A DNA stretch of 64,000 nucleotides, from assembly GCA_037179385.1 (NCBI GenBank), contig CM074190.1:11614206-11678205 (forward strand), in the 5' to 3' direction. The position numbers and the translations under genes were made by a program. This stretch comes from Holothuria scabra (taxonomy: Eukaryota; Echinodermata; Holothuroidea; Aspidochirotida; Holothuriidae). Position 1 is the stretch's first letter. Every line of letters starts with the position of its first letter. The notes beneath the pieces were generated by a model. The model was given only the letters and a program-made list of their open reading frames with translations. It was not told the origin of the DNA and made no database searches. Positions 37,484-48,334 of this stretch are shown in pieces.

Positions 37484-37816
37484 CAGTGGCGTAGCTACTG
37501 GGGGGGGGGGGGGGCAGGGGGGAAAGTTGCCCTCCCCCCCTGGAAAATAATTTGGGGAAATGTGATGAAATTGGGGAAATTTGATGAATTTTCTTACTCT
37601 AACAAAAATTTCTCAAAATTTTTGTTAGAATAACAAATTCTGAGACATTTCTCATACATAGTTCATATTTTCATGCAACAAATTAACCCAGATTTGAGAT
37701 TTCGTCATTGCCCCTTGAACCGACCATACTTGCCTTCCACAGAAACGTCCTCGCCGCGTAGCAGATTGGATGTTCTCTTGTATACGCGCGGTTTTTATGA
37801 TCAGTGCATTTCAGTG

Positions 37817-37908
37817 CACATGAAGCTGTTATTCAGGAATTTAACAACAGCTGATACAGTAACACATGAAGCTGTTATTCAGGAATTTAACAACAGCTGA
37901 TACAGTAC
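37817..37908 (+). repeat. 46-bp tandem duplication inside the hAT-like element
   Basis: Two adjacent units starting cacatgaagctgttattcag and ending in an acagctgatacagta block, essentially identical. It lies wholly within the hAT-like element. Confidence 0.95.
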
Positions 37909-38105
37909 TATTAACACTGAAAGGCTGTAAACCCGACCTTATCCCCTTGCACACAGTCTCTGCGTTGTACACTTTGGGAATTCAGTAAAAGGATGTGAGA
38001 ACTGACAAGTTACGAACGTAGACCCCCCCCCCCCCCCGAGTTTATTATATTGTCCCGCAAGCTAGCAGTAGCTATACCGATTTTACTCTGTGTACATAAC
38101 GATGG

Positions 38106-38480
38106 ATGGGGCTGAAACAATCCATGGCCAACGATTACTTTAAAGTTAGTCTAGGAATTAGAATGAACGGGATCCATTGGCATACTAAGATTTTGTTACT
38201 AAGCCTTATCCTTGGAGGTTTACAGGCTAGTTCGGAAAAAAACTCTCTGCTCACTTGGGGTGTAACAATAAACGGGTCTAGGAGTACCTTGTATAGCCTT
38301 CTTCACTTAACAGACTGCTGTTCTAACAGGATATCCTGTGTGATCGACCCACTTTTAGGCCTCCTTTTAGTGGCGTACGAAGGGGGACCATTGGGTCATG
38401 CCCCCCTCACAGATGCCACTTTTTCTTTGTTCTTAAAAATAAGTAGTTATATAGAACACAGATTTTACTTCAAAAGATAG
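38106..38480 (+). CDS. Weak candidate frame with signal-peptide-like start, inside the hAT-like element
   Basis: The longest frame in the window (124 codons from 38106). An internal ATG at 38163 would give a short polar start, then the hydrophobic stretch ILLLSLILGGLQASS, which has the shape of a secretion signal followed by a cleavage-like A-S-S. The next ~45 residues contain several Cys (TDCCSNRISC). From about codon 88 the frame runs into the inner hAT-like end and is not genuine there. No family is recognised and no convincing splice donor is seen. It may be a chance frame, or a host first exon carried by the transposon. Confidence 0.12.
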   Translation: MGLKQSMANDYFKVSLGIRMNGIHWHTKILLLSLILGGLQASSEKNSLLTWGVTINGSRSTLYSLLHLTDCCSNRISCVIDPLLGLLLVAYEGGPLGHAPLTDATFSLFLKISSYIEHRFYFKR

Positions 38481-38704
38481 CATGTGTGGCACCAGGTTGT
38501 ATATAAGGACACCCAATTTTTCAAAAATTTTCAAAGGAGAAGGATTGTCTCTGCAAGTACGTCCCTCAGTGATGCCAATATTTTAATTCCTACAAATAGG
38601 CAAATTCTGTCAAGTTTCAGTTTTTACTTTAAAAAGTAGACTCTGTTCCCCACTGGTGGCGTTGATAAAAATAAAGACTACATGTTTAGATTCTCTTTAC
38701 AAGC

Positions 38705-38945
38705 ATGAATACGCTATTTTTGACCATCTGAGGCGTCTGATTTTTTCGAATTTTTTTTTTTAAATTACATTTTTGGGTCAGATTACCCCTTCACTCTCTG
38801 ATCACTTTTCAGTTTGCGAACATATTTTGAAGGAAGGATTTAATTTGCAAACGACAAAAGAAGGTAGTGACTGGGCAGATTCTTCGTATAAGTCTGGAAA
38901 ATGCTATTTCTGGCCATCTGAGGGGTCTGATTTTTCGAAATTTTC
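38705..38945 (+). repeat. Duplicated ~45-bp block with TGAGG-GTCTGATTTTTCGA core
   Basis: The block acgctatttttgaccatctg, continuing aggcgtctgattttttcgaa (38711-38751), recurs as atgctatttctggccatctg, continuing aggggtctgatttttcgaaa (about 38901-38940). It is an imperfect repeat about 190 bp apart within the hAT-like element. Confidence 0.75.
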
Positions 38946-39649
38946 TCTACGCTCCGCGCCAAGCAACGGTGGCGCTCCGCTTAGATAATCTTTATGACAA
39001 AATAACGTTTTGTGGCCAAGAGATACCACATATCCTATACCGATCAATGCTCTTTTATTTTGACTCCTAAAAGTGTGCAAATTGAATGACAAGTTTTACT
39101 TCGTAAGGTAGCATAAATGGCATAAGAATGCATGTAAATACACAAAAGTTTCAGTTTTATCCTCATGAACCACCACGATTCAACTTTTTACACTGTTCCT
39201 GTCAAAGTCGCAAATCTTGCACCATTTTGCATCTAGGCTCCTTGAAAAAGTCAAAAAATTTCTGGACACCCCTCCTCTCAGACCATACTGCATGCTCCCC
39301 CCCCCCCCCCCCCCTCAGCGAAATCCTGGGTACGCCACTGCGTTAGTACATACAAATAAACCAGTATTGTTGACCAAAATAATATAGTAAGAGCTGTTAT
39401 TTCCAATTGCTTTATGTTATACTTAAAGATTAAAAATGCAGGTAATACAGGAATACAGGGACCGCGGAGACGGGGGAGGGGGGGGGGGCTAGGGGGGCTT
39501 TAGCCACCGCACTTAAACAATGACATTGTAATGTTGTTATACTTGTAAATTTGCATTTTTTATATGAAATACATACACATTGACCGGGAAAAATTGGGGA
39601 GAAATTTCATACCTTTGCCCCCCTGGAAAAAATCCTAGCTACGCCACTG

Positions 39650-39657
39650 GCTACAAC
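39650..39657 (+). repeat. 8-bp target-site duplication, right
   Basis: GCTACAAC, identical to 37476-37483. Confidence 0.9.
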
Positions 39658-39664
39658 TTTGATT

Positions 39665-40540
39665 GTGACTAGTGCAAAAGAAGAGTGCCCGGGCCAACAT
39701 TTGCAGGGAATTTTGACAACTCAGGTAAACCCACTAAACGGACTCGGCAAGGGGTAGTGCAAGGGTATGTGGCGACCAGGAGACCAAGCTTCGGTGAGTG
39801 ATCCAGAAACACAAAGTTCTTCAGAAGGGACGGTTTGTCTAAAGGATGTAATGGATCATGCAAGTTTGGTCGGGAGAAACGTGCCAAAAGTGTGGCTTTG
39901 TTGAAGGAAAATTGAATAATACTTGGTCTGGGTCGAGGAAAGTTTGAAAATTTGGATTTTAAGAGAAACACGTTCACTATCTTATTCCGGCAATTTCAAT
40001 TTTCCTAATTTAGTTACTCCTAGCCCGCCCTCAAAGCAGACCCAATTAAGCCACTCTATGTGAAAAAGCAAACCATATGGTGCATATATTGTTGCCATGT
40101 CCTGCGCCTGTATTGTTCATATCCTGAGCTGACATTGAATACAAGGTCATAATATGCAATCAGAAAGCTTTAGGCCTATGTACATGCTGTATAATATGAG
40201 CTATAGGTTTTACCCTTTTTTTTTTGATGTCAACGCAAAAAAAAGCCAATGTGGATCATGCTCCTTTCACTATTACCTGACTACCCAGGACTCGGTATTG
40301 ACACTTTTCCAAATAGCAATTACAAAGGATTATGGGATATAGTTTTGGTACATGTTATTTTTGTCAATGGCATTTTACTGTGGTGAAAAACATCTTGTAC
40401 CAAAATTCCATCCCACAATCCTTTGCAGTTGCTGCAGTGGAAAAGGGTCTATTGAGGCATTCATCGTTTCTGGTACATTATTTTGCGTCTGCGTAATGGA
40501 TCTTACACACAGTAACAAAGAGAATACACCGTAACTTCTT
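39665..40540. other. No gene recognised
   Basis: Unassigned. Frames at 39669-39977 (-) and 40154-40534 (+) have no recognised domain. Confidence 0.4.
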
Positions 40541-40549
40541 AACTTCCTA

Positions 40550-40625
40550 CAGGTCAAGTGGCAAGCGCATCAGACTCGCAGTCGAGATGGTTGCAATTCG
40601 AGTCCTGGCCGGGTCATACCGGAAC
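40550..40625 (+). mobile_element. tRNA-like SINE head
   Basis: An A-box-like aggtcaagtggcaagcgc and a B-box ttcgagtcctggccgggtca (around 40597-40616). The B-box side is almost identical to that of family S copy 2. The family S body does not follow; instead a MITE A fragment begins about 15 bp later, so the SINE is truncated by or fused to that element. Confidence 0.65.
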
Positions 40626-40638
40626 CTACTTAACCTAC

Positions 40639-40838
40639 AAAATCTCACAATAATATCTTCTTATTTCTCTTTAAAGTATCTTCATAATATTTTAAAACTC
40701 AAACACTGCATATTCAAGGTAAACCAAGCAGTTAATCTGGTAGTAATTTTTTACAGTTGTCACATGACTCTCAAGAGCCAATCATGAAACAGGACAGTCA
40801 GTCTACTACACTACTTTAAATTGGGGTGAACTGCATTT
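40639..40838. mobile_element. MITE family A, copy 3 (left end missing)
   Basis: Starts inside the element at aatctcacaataatatcttc and contains ttatttctctttaaagtatc, attcaaggtaaaccaagcag, gtcacatgactctcaagagc and caggacagtcagtctactac. The right end is a degraded ttggggtgaactgca. The first ~40 bp and the left inverted end are gone. Confidence 0.8.
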
Positions 40839-40844
40839 TGTTGG

Positions 40845-43800
40845 GTACTAATTATAATGGATGCGTTTATCTACACTGACATGCTTACAAACCACTGACA
40901 AAAGATGTTTAGGATGACCAAGCCACATGAGGTCCAACTCAGGACGGACGGATTTCTTTAAGTGAATTAATGATAAAAAATATGTAGTTTTCCAGATTGG
41001 ATAACGGCTGAGGGAAAATCAGATTTTTTCAGCATTTATAGATAAAATTAGATTATAAATGATTATTCTTGACATTGTTTTCTATTATCAAACTGAAGTT
41101 TGTTACACACACCAACTACGGACTCACCTGACCGTGCTATGCATGGACCCTCTTGACCGTGCTATGCATACAAGATGAGTTCCTTGACAACTTCAATTGG
41201 AAAATATTACACTACATAGAGCATAATATGTTGTGCTTTCACTCAGGCTCTATGGTCAAATAGAGCTATTTTCGAGGTTTTACCTCGGCCTTACTTCAAA
41301 GATAATTAATGGAAGCAATCATTCCAGCTAGAGAGTTTCATTGAGTGATTTTTAAAGCAAACATGTTTCTTTTCAGTAAAATGTCTATGGTTAACATTTT
41401 GCACAAAACTTGTTCTACTTAAATTTTCATAGTATCTTAACAACAACGCTTTTTAGACATCTGACTAAATTACAGTACCTTACAAAATAATAATGACTAT
41501 AGGGAACCCATTACTCCACTAAAAATGATCTTGAACCTTATAATTGAGATTTGATCAAACTTATTTTATTACAGATGAACCATGTGCTCTTGAATGTAAT
41601 CATTTTCCCACCACGAGTTCATGTTTACCCTAGTACGTACCACTGATTCTGAATCCATTTTGCACCCCTTCATCATTGTAACCACAGGAGTACTATCTCG
41701 GAGTACTTCCATGATCTGAATAATACTTTCATGCTATTTATAATTGAGCCTTACCATCTATCTATCCGTAATAGCTCAAATATCGTAACGGGGAACCTTC
41801 TAATCCGTGGACAGGCTACCCCACATTTAACAAAGCGTTCGGCACAGAGCGGACAGAATCCATGCGGTCAAGGTTGCCAGCGATTAATGCAGTTCCTTCC
41901 TTGTAGGCCTTAAGTTATTAAATTGGCTTGTTACTAGTCAAAAATAATACATAAAAACAAATATACACGGGAAGGTGTTCTAGGTTTACTGATATCAACT
42001 CATTTTTAAAAGTTTTCTACATGTGCAGAGAGGGACACATATCATAAACGCTTTGCGACGGGCTTTTTACTGATAAGAATACACCACATGATGCCAATGT
42101 ACATAAATATACTCAGGATGTCCATGGATGATAAATTTGAAAACGTACACAGTGCTTAAGCAAGGCACTCTACACCGAAGGGCTCTCATATACGGTATAG
42201 ACTACTGCATCGAGTCCAGAGCCGATTGTTGTTCCGAATATTTCTGTCAAGCCTAGTTCAGTGCTACTGTGGGATGATCGGATGGTCACCGACACATAGG
42301 CCTAACCAATATCGAACGTTGCTTTAAACCTGGCAACCATCGAATTTTGTACGAAATAACGAATATTAATTTACACATACAGAACGCACTTTTCCCAAAT
42401 GTCGGCCGGGCTGGATCGGATGCAGAAGAGCTAAACGCAAACATTTCTTCTAAAAGGATTTATGCTTCTACAAGGAGCTAGTACTCCGAAGTTGTAGTAC
42501 TTATGCTCTCTGACTAACTGACCAACCTCTTGACCTGTCCAGACCTGGAGTACACCATGGGTCCTACACTAGGCTAGTCTTGAAAGAACATATATTACGA
42601 ATGGATTTTTCCAAAAGGTTGGATGAAAATCTGCACATGAAAAGTTCGTAAACGGCCTACAAGATAACCTATGCTACACTGGGATTTTACTCAAATTGAA
42701 TCCGATTCGTATTTATGTTAATATTATTTTTTTTATTTTTATTTATTTATTTTATTTATTTATTTTTTTTTTGTTGCAAATTTTGGACTGTTTGAAGACG
42801 AACACACAGGGTATTGTTCAAAATTTTCCTTAAACCTGTTGAATTTTATTTTTCTTTCCCGTGTTCCTCTCTAAAAGTTCGACTGTTATATAGGATGCTT
42901 ACCACTTATAAACGTCGTCAACACTTTGGTGTAATCAGCAGCACTGTTGTAGTTCCATTTAGTGGTTTATTCCTTTAGCCAGTCTGTAAGTATTGCCTTA
43001 TATTTCCGCTATATCAAAAAATTCAAACCAAGCACAGTTTTATTTTACTTCTACTTGCTTTGACCATAGAAAACTTAATAGTGACACTTAACCAGACTAC
43101 GTGCTATGCATTTATTTCCCTTCTGTGCTAGAACTGCCTGGAAAAAAATTCATTCATTCCCCTATCATAATAGGAATAATAGGTACAAACCTTTTGAAAC
43201 GAGAAACAAAAGGCATTTTACTTTCCAAGGATAATATACATGTATTCTTTTCGAAATGTCTGTATAGCGGCAATGAATTGTAGCATTTTCTATACCCTGT
43301 ATTACACTTTATGGATTTTCGCTCCCTACACAATGGCATACCGTGCGATGGTGAATGCCTCTATTCAACAACCTATTCTGTTCAATTACAATGCCCTCTG
43401 TATCTCATCTTGTTCTTGTTTTGCTTTCTATATTCATTCACTGTTACCCTTTCAACGATAAAAGACAAGGTTGTGTACTTGAATAGCTCGAGAATGACGG
43501 CCGCTGGCCACATTAACTACACGAATCAAAAGCAATTTTCAACGTTCAATTGATATTATTCCCCCATTCAAGCAATTGTTGTGTATGGAAATGCATTTAC
43601 AGCGCCGAATATGGAGTGATTTTTTACTCATTTTTTTGTCAACCGAAGACGGAGGTTAATGAAGTTCTTCCGTCCGCTAAAACTTGACGAAACTCGAAAT
43701 TTCAGTTTGAGATGTTTTTCTATATATTGTTTGCCTAGCCTACAATGACATTCCGATATTCTCAGGATATTCTTAACCCTCATATTTTGATAAGGGATTT

Positions 43801-44915
43801 GTTGCCTCGACGAGACTGAGCAATGTTATTGTCGGGACCACGTTCGATTGTGTTTTACCAAACTGCCCCCGGGTAACGTGAGGAAAGTAGCTCATGTTTC
43901 CTAAAAGCCCTTAAGAAATAAAAGACTTAAGAAGTACAAGAAAAACATAAGCAGAAAAAACTTCTTTTCAATTGCTCACTTCTCTAGTCGGGAAATATTG
44001 GCCGATGATTCAAGATGGCTGCGCGCATCATTTTCAGGTCAATGGCATGAGTCTTTCAATTAATCACATTCCGGCTATCAGTGATACTTTACTACTTTGA
44101 CTGAGGGTATTTAAAAGAATTTTGAGGGGGAAATGCTGTTGTTGCTATGGAAATTGCATGTGCATTTTGTTCATCTTTTTCGTTTTATTTACGATTTTAT
44201 TAGTATCATTTTACAATGGGCCATCGTCAAAGTAGGACAGAGCAAGTTGGACCGAACGGCGTCCCTTAAATGTTCATGGCATAGTCTAACAATTTACGTA
44301 AACGTTGCTGTGCCGAAGGAAAATAAGTCACAAAGGGTTTGCTTTTGGTCGTCAGCTGATTTGGATACAATACACAATTCCCACTTCCTCCTGATAAACT
44401 ACATCTTATTTTCCTTGGCAACCCATACTACCTGTTCCTAGTAAAAAAAAGTTGCGTATGTGTAGTCTGTATCTGTTTTTCATTAGTAATGCATTATAGT
44501 GGAAAAGCAAGAGGAAGGAATGTATGGAATAATTTTCGAAAATAATTAACGTTTTTTAACAGTAGTAAAAGTAGAAACTTTTATGAGTCTATATCAAAGT
44601 GGTAAAATTTTATGAAGGGTCATTTATATGTCTACGTTTCTTTCAAACAGGTTATACCCCGTGAAAGCGCAATAGGTCAACGCATATGATTTCTAAGTTG
44701 TTTTCAAACTTCTTTTCACAGATTGAAAGTTTCTTAAGGGAGGGAGAACTTGTTGCTTCCTGACTTTATGCTTAATATATACTGCTTAAATTTAAAGACA
44801 TTATTTGCTAACGACTATGAACTGGCTTTCCGAATTGCACTATAACATAGAACAAAACATGATAACACACCTCTGTTGATTGGCGATACGTATTTGCTTC
44901 TGAACCCTACATAAA
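40845..44915. other. Unassigned AT-rich sequence
   Basis: About 4 kb with no recognised gene. A short direct repeat (gaccgtgctatgcat, twice, 41130-41168) and a TTTAT-rich tract at 42722-42772 are the only repeats noted. The many frames of 60-100 codons overlap on different frames or strands and carry no domain. Confidence 0.35.
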
Positions 44916-44916
44916 T

Positions 44917-45040
<124 letters not shown>

Positions 45041-45125
45041 ATAGAAAAACGAAATAAAAAATGATATTTTCATTTCCATCTAGAATTTATCGATGAAAAA
45101 TACGTACAAAATATTTCGAGCGTGA

Positions 45126-45285
45126 CACCTTACACAGTGCTAGGAGTAACCCTAGCTTGGTTGCTTATGAAAGAGAGGTCCCTGTTAAGCCCGGTTTTAT
45201 GGGTTTGCTCTTCTTCCTCAGTTGAAAACACAAAATGGTAAAAACCTTACACAGTGCTAGGAGTAACCCTCGCTTGGTTGGTCAT
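45126..45285 (-). repeat. Direct repeat pair inside the left pLTR-like arm
   Basis: The block ccttacacagtgctaggagt followed by aaccctngcttggtt occurs at about 45128-45162 and again at about 45247-45281, and in inverse orientation at about 45760-45795. The two left copies are in tandem, spaced ~119 bp, consistent with a partial tandem pLTR. Confidence 0.88.
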
Positions 45286-45352
45286 GAAAGGGCTTTTGGT
45301 TCGTACCTCCCTCCCTTCCACAGATTCTCAACCCAATAATGGCAATATACCA

Positions 45353-45793
45353 TGTAATTAACCTAGATGTCTGGTTTGCAGGCACCCTGACCCTTAACCT
45401 TCGTACCTCCACCAGGCCTCAAAAATCATCTTGAGGCCTGGTCGTTTTAATTGCGATTCGGACAATGTAATTTATCTCTTGTATTGTGCCAAATGTCCAA
45501 GGGCCACGTACATCGGTGAAACAGGTACTAAGTTTAGACTACGGTTCAATAACCATAAACATAGCATACGCTCTAACATTCCAGGTTTTCCAGTTGCCGA
45601 ACATTTTAACCTTCCAAACCACCAGATAACAGACCTAAAGTGCATTATTCTCTACGGCTTTTTTAAGAATACCGAGGAAAGGATCAAGCAAGAGGTTAAG
45701 TCTATCCTTCGACTCAATACCCATAAAACCGGGCTAAACAGGGACCTCTCTTTCATGAGTAACCAAGCGAGGGTTACTCCTAGCACTGTGTAA
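45353..45793 (+). pseudogene. Penelope-like element C-terminus, GIY-YIG endonuclease (broken)
   Basis: The intact stretch of 120 codons (45431-45793) reads DNVIYLLYCAKCP, then TYIGETG, then R-x-R-F-NNH-H-SI, then PVAEHFN. This is the order seen in the GIY-YIG endonuclease of EN+ Penelope-like elements: a GIY-like Y-L, a YIGETG core, an arginine helix and the H-x-x-x-I region. Upstream in the same frame is a Cys pair motif (RCLVCRHPDP, 45365-45394) typical of the linker, interrupted by stop codons at 45359-45361 and 45395-45397. The role in an intact element would be target DNA nicking before reverse transcription. The frame ends inside the block that is repeated inverted at the left arm. There is no ATG at a sensible start, no reverse transcriptase and two stops, so it is a relic. 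Confidence 0.9.
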
Positions 45794-45805
45794 GGTTTTT
45801 ACCAT

Positions 45806-45850
45806 TTTGTGTTTTCAACTGAGGAAGAGCAGTGGTGTCACGCTCGAAAT
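45806..45850 (+). ncRNA. Hammerhead-ribozyme-like core in the right pLTR arm
   Basis: CTGAGGA (45819-45825) is followed by A and by GAGC (45827-45830), an 11-nt loop, GCTC (45842-45845) and GAAA (45846-45849). That gives the conserved CUGANGA and GAAA strands of a hammerhead around a 4-bp stem II. Known: Penelope-like elements carry hammerhead motifs in their terminal repeats. Stem I and the cleavage side of stem III could not be drawn convincingly, and there is an extra unpaired A, so the motif is probably decayed. In the inverted left arm the two strands are separated by more than 100 bp. Confidence 0.4.
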
Positions 45851-45963
45851 ATTTTGTACGTATTCTTCATCGATAAATTCTAGTTGAAAATGAAAGCGTC
45901 ATTTTTTATTTCGTTTTTCTATTGCATCTGTTTACTTTTCCAACACACGCAATCTATTATGTC

Positions 45964-45982
45964 TATATATAAATAGAAATAA

Positions 45983-46032
<50 letters not shown>

Positions 46033-46099
46033 GTATATTAATATATATATATTTATTAATTTATATATATATATATATATTTATTTATTTATTAATTAT
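45964..46099. repeat. Compound (TA)n/(TG)n/(TTTA)n tract
   Basis: TA runs, a (TG)9-like run at about 46003-46018, further TA runs and TTTA units. It begins 38 bp after the right terminus of the Penelope-like element. Confidence 0.95.
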
Positions 46100-46104
46100 A
46101 TGTT

Positions 46105-46935
46105 CTACGTAGTCTCCGTACAGTCTCCGTACACAAAGGTGGGTGAATATATAGAGTATAGTTTCATCACCAGAACCTACACGTGAAACACTTTCAATTG
46201 GTGGTTTAGGCACTGAAATCAGTGACCAACCTTCTTCGTGTGGGGAAGAGTCTTGGGGAGGGTAAAATTGCTTAATTTTGGCTTAGTGAGGTTAGACTAG
46301 ATGCAAAAGCGTGCTACTGATAAATTTGAATTGAATATATATTTCCAGCAATTCCTTCCATCTTTCCTTTGCCTCCCCCCCCCTTTCATTTTCTTTTTTC
46401 TCTTTTTAGCCTCTTTTTTATTGAGGGCGATAGCTCTCATCTCTCTAGTTATCTCTACCAGTTGGTTCACAGTTTCTCAGTTACCAAGTTATCCACACTT
46501 ACGTGATTTGATGACAGGAGCTGTTTATAGTACACTTTGAATTAAGATTTGGTCAATTCGACCATGGAAGTACTTCCATGATTCAACAGCCGTGTATTTG
46601 GGTCCAATAATTGACCCGTAGGAACCTCAGTATTTTCATCCAGACCTAAAATGATGCACTGAGTGTGGCTAGATTGACACTTACCACTCCCTATGGACAT
46701 TTGCAAGTGATGCAGAGCTGCTTTCCTTCAGTTGGCGAAGATGTGTGGATCATGATATCTGTAGGTCTGAATCGCCCTTTTCGCAGTGAATTTATGCTGC
46801 GTGTGCATTTTTCTGATACAATTCTCTTGTATTTTATCTAAGCCTAGTAACAATACTTACGAGGGGTGGAAACAAAAATTTTCAATGAACCCGGAGCCTG
46901 GGGGCTTCTGTTGACGCAGACTAAAAGATCGAGGG
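46105..46935. other. No gene recognised
   Basis: Unassigned; includes a short foldback at 46545-46610 with an 18-bp palindrome. The hydrophobic frame at 46301-46540 comes from a T/C-rich stretch. Confidence 0.35.
46563..46580. repeat. 18-bp perfect palindrome
   Basis: CATGGAAGTACTTCCATG. It is flanked by ggtcaattcgaccat on the left and gggtccaataattgaccc on the right, so it may be the heart of a small foldback element related to families F and G. Confidence 0.8.
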
Positions 46936-47149
46936 TGTGAACAGTAGGACTGTGATTGACGTCAATTTGATAATACCATCTCCATGGTTATACCAAAAGA
47001 AGTGGTTGATATTAAACGGAAACACATGGTTATGCGAAGAATGGTTATGTAACTTCACAGGAAGTTTTAAATGGTCAAATATCAGAGTGGAACGAAGTCA
47101 CCAGTTCAAGGGCCAGTGCTGGTCCAAATATGCTTCATTTTGTGAGTGT

Positions 47150-47367
47150 ATAGAGGCTTTGCAATTACGTCACGGAACCGCCATACTGAAGGACATTCAT
47201 GCCAAATACATGTGACTTTGAGCCGAACGCACCACACAGAGTGCGTTGTGGTATGCACGGTGTGTACACCTTCAACGGGCAAGCGCGCCCAGCGCGGTTT
47301 ACTACGTAGTTACATGTACTCCAACATGGCCGCCGGAGAGTATTATGACGTCATGTGAAAGCCTCTA
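47150..47367. mobile_element. Small MITE with TAGAGGCTTT ends
   Basis: The left end tagaggctttgcaattacgt and the right end gacgtcatgtgaaagcctct with final a form imperfect inverted repeats about 218 bp apart. Inside there is a perfect TGACGTCA (47346-47353) and GC-rich sequence around aacatggccgccgg, unusual for this AT-rich neighbourhood. No frame of note. Confidence 0.6.
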
Positions 47368-47524
47368 CATGTGAGAAATATGGATGAAAAAATTGAATCA
47401 ACTTGCATGGTGTACCATGGCACAAAAATGGTTAGACCTTTATCAAACGAGAGAGAAAGAGAGAGATTGGGATATTTTTCAAAAAAAAAACCAATGAAGT
47501 GGACAAAAACGTGACAAATGAAGT

Positions 47525-47784
47525 TTGAAGGTCAAGAGCAGTCCAAACTTATTTTGGAGCAACAGCTTAAAGAGCACAATTTTGTTCTTATTTTTCTTCA
47601 CAGAATCTTTCATAATATTTTGTCTGACTTTAATATAGCTTATACAAGGTAAACCAAGCAGCTACGTCTAGTTTATTTCACATTGAGGAGAGTAAATGTT
47701 GTCACATGACTCTCAACAGCCAATCATAATACAATACAGTCTGCTACACTTATTCAGGTTTGGGTGACTAGTCTTGTCCTTTAA
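47525..47784. mobile_element. MITE family A, copy 4
   Basis: Same orientation as copy 1. Left end gaaggtcaagagcagtcc, right end gggtgactagtcttgtcctt followed by TAA. Internal blocks tttttcttcacagaatcttt, tacaaggtaaaccaagcag, gtcacatgactctcaacagc and acagtctgctacac. Confidence 0.88.
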
Positions 47785-48078
47785 TGTAGACAATTCATCT
47801 GTGATCAGGTGATAAACTTTGGTTACAACAACCCAATGTATATATGTTTATGGGTGTCATTGTAAAGAAGAGAAAGATCTATGGGTCCACCTGAACACAA
47901 GAAATGAATTTAGTAAACAATATGTACATAGAATTAATAACTCAACAGAGGTGATCGGAAGAATCACAAGAGAATTTACTAACTTTGATATACAATATTC
48001 TAATCAAGATATTGCGTAAGCCTCACAATATTGTAATTTTATTATGCAGTGCATTATAGGGGGCTACCCTATCTGCCT

Positions 48079-48331
48079 ATACACGAATCCGGACAGGGAG
48101 TGAATTTCTGATTTCAGTCGGCCATTGCTGGCCGACTGAAATCTGTCAATTTCCTCGCTTATCTGTATCATGGAGGATAGCACACTAAATTGTGTCTTGA
48201 TTTCTTCAATTTTACTGAATATGAGGGTTTGAAATTCATGTAGGCAATAAATTAAGACGTTTAGGGCTGATGGGCCCCACTAATGGCTGCCTACAGTCAC
48301 TAAAATCAAGCGCTAATCGGATTTGTCTATG
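48079..48331 (-). mobile_element. MITE family C, copy 1 (minus)
   Basis: Left terminus tatacacgaatccggacagg, right terminus taatcggatttgtctatgg. The inside reads as the reverse complement of copies 2-4 (for example gctgatgggccccactaatg against the plus-strand tggggtccatcagc). It also has a 15-bp perfect hairpin near its left end, where the tail block is inverted and duplicated. Confidence 0.85.
48110..48143. repeat. 15-bp perfect hairpin in family C copy 1
   Basis: gatttcagtcggcca, a 4-nt loop ttgc, then tggccgactgaaatc. Perfect complementarity; a potential cruciform or RNA hairpin. Confidence 0.9.
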
Positions 48332-48334
48332 GAT

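Larger units (their letters stand above)
37484..39649. mobile_element. hAT-like transposon, 2,166 bp, with 8-bp target duplication
   Basis: Both ends carry the inverted repeat CAGTGGCGTAGCTA, and the 8-bp flanks GCTACAAC are identical. An 8-bp duplication with CAG-type ends is the hallmark of the hAT superfamily. No transposase-length frame is present, so the copy is non-autonomous. It contains homopolymer G/C runs near both ends, a 46-bp tandem duplication, a short frame with a hydrophobic leader, an inner pair of TAGTGGCGTAC / GTACGCCACTG ends (about 38369-39333) that may be a nested relative, and a duplicated block around tgaggggtctgatttttcga. A perfect target duplication suggests a fairly recent or well-preserved insertion. 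Confidence 0.88.

Noticed and set aside
38369..39333. Nested second complete hAT element inside the large one
   Set aside because: Ends of the right type are present, but the 8-bp flanks do not match, so a clean nested insertion could not be shown.
46937..47358. Plus-strand frames of 92 and 70 codons
   Set aside because: They overlap each other in different frames, and the second lies within a small MITE.
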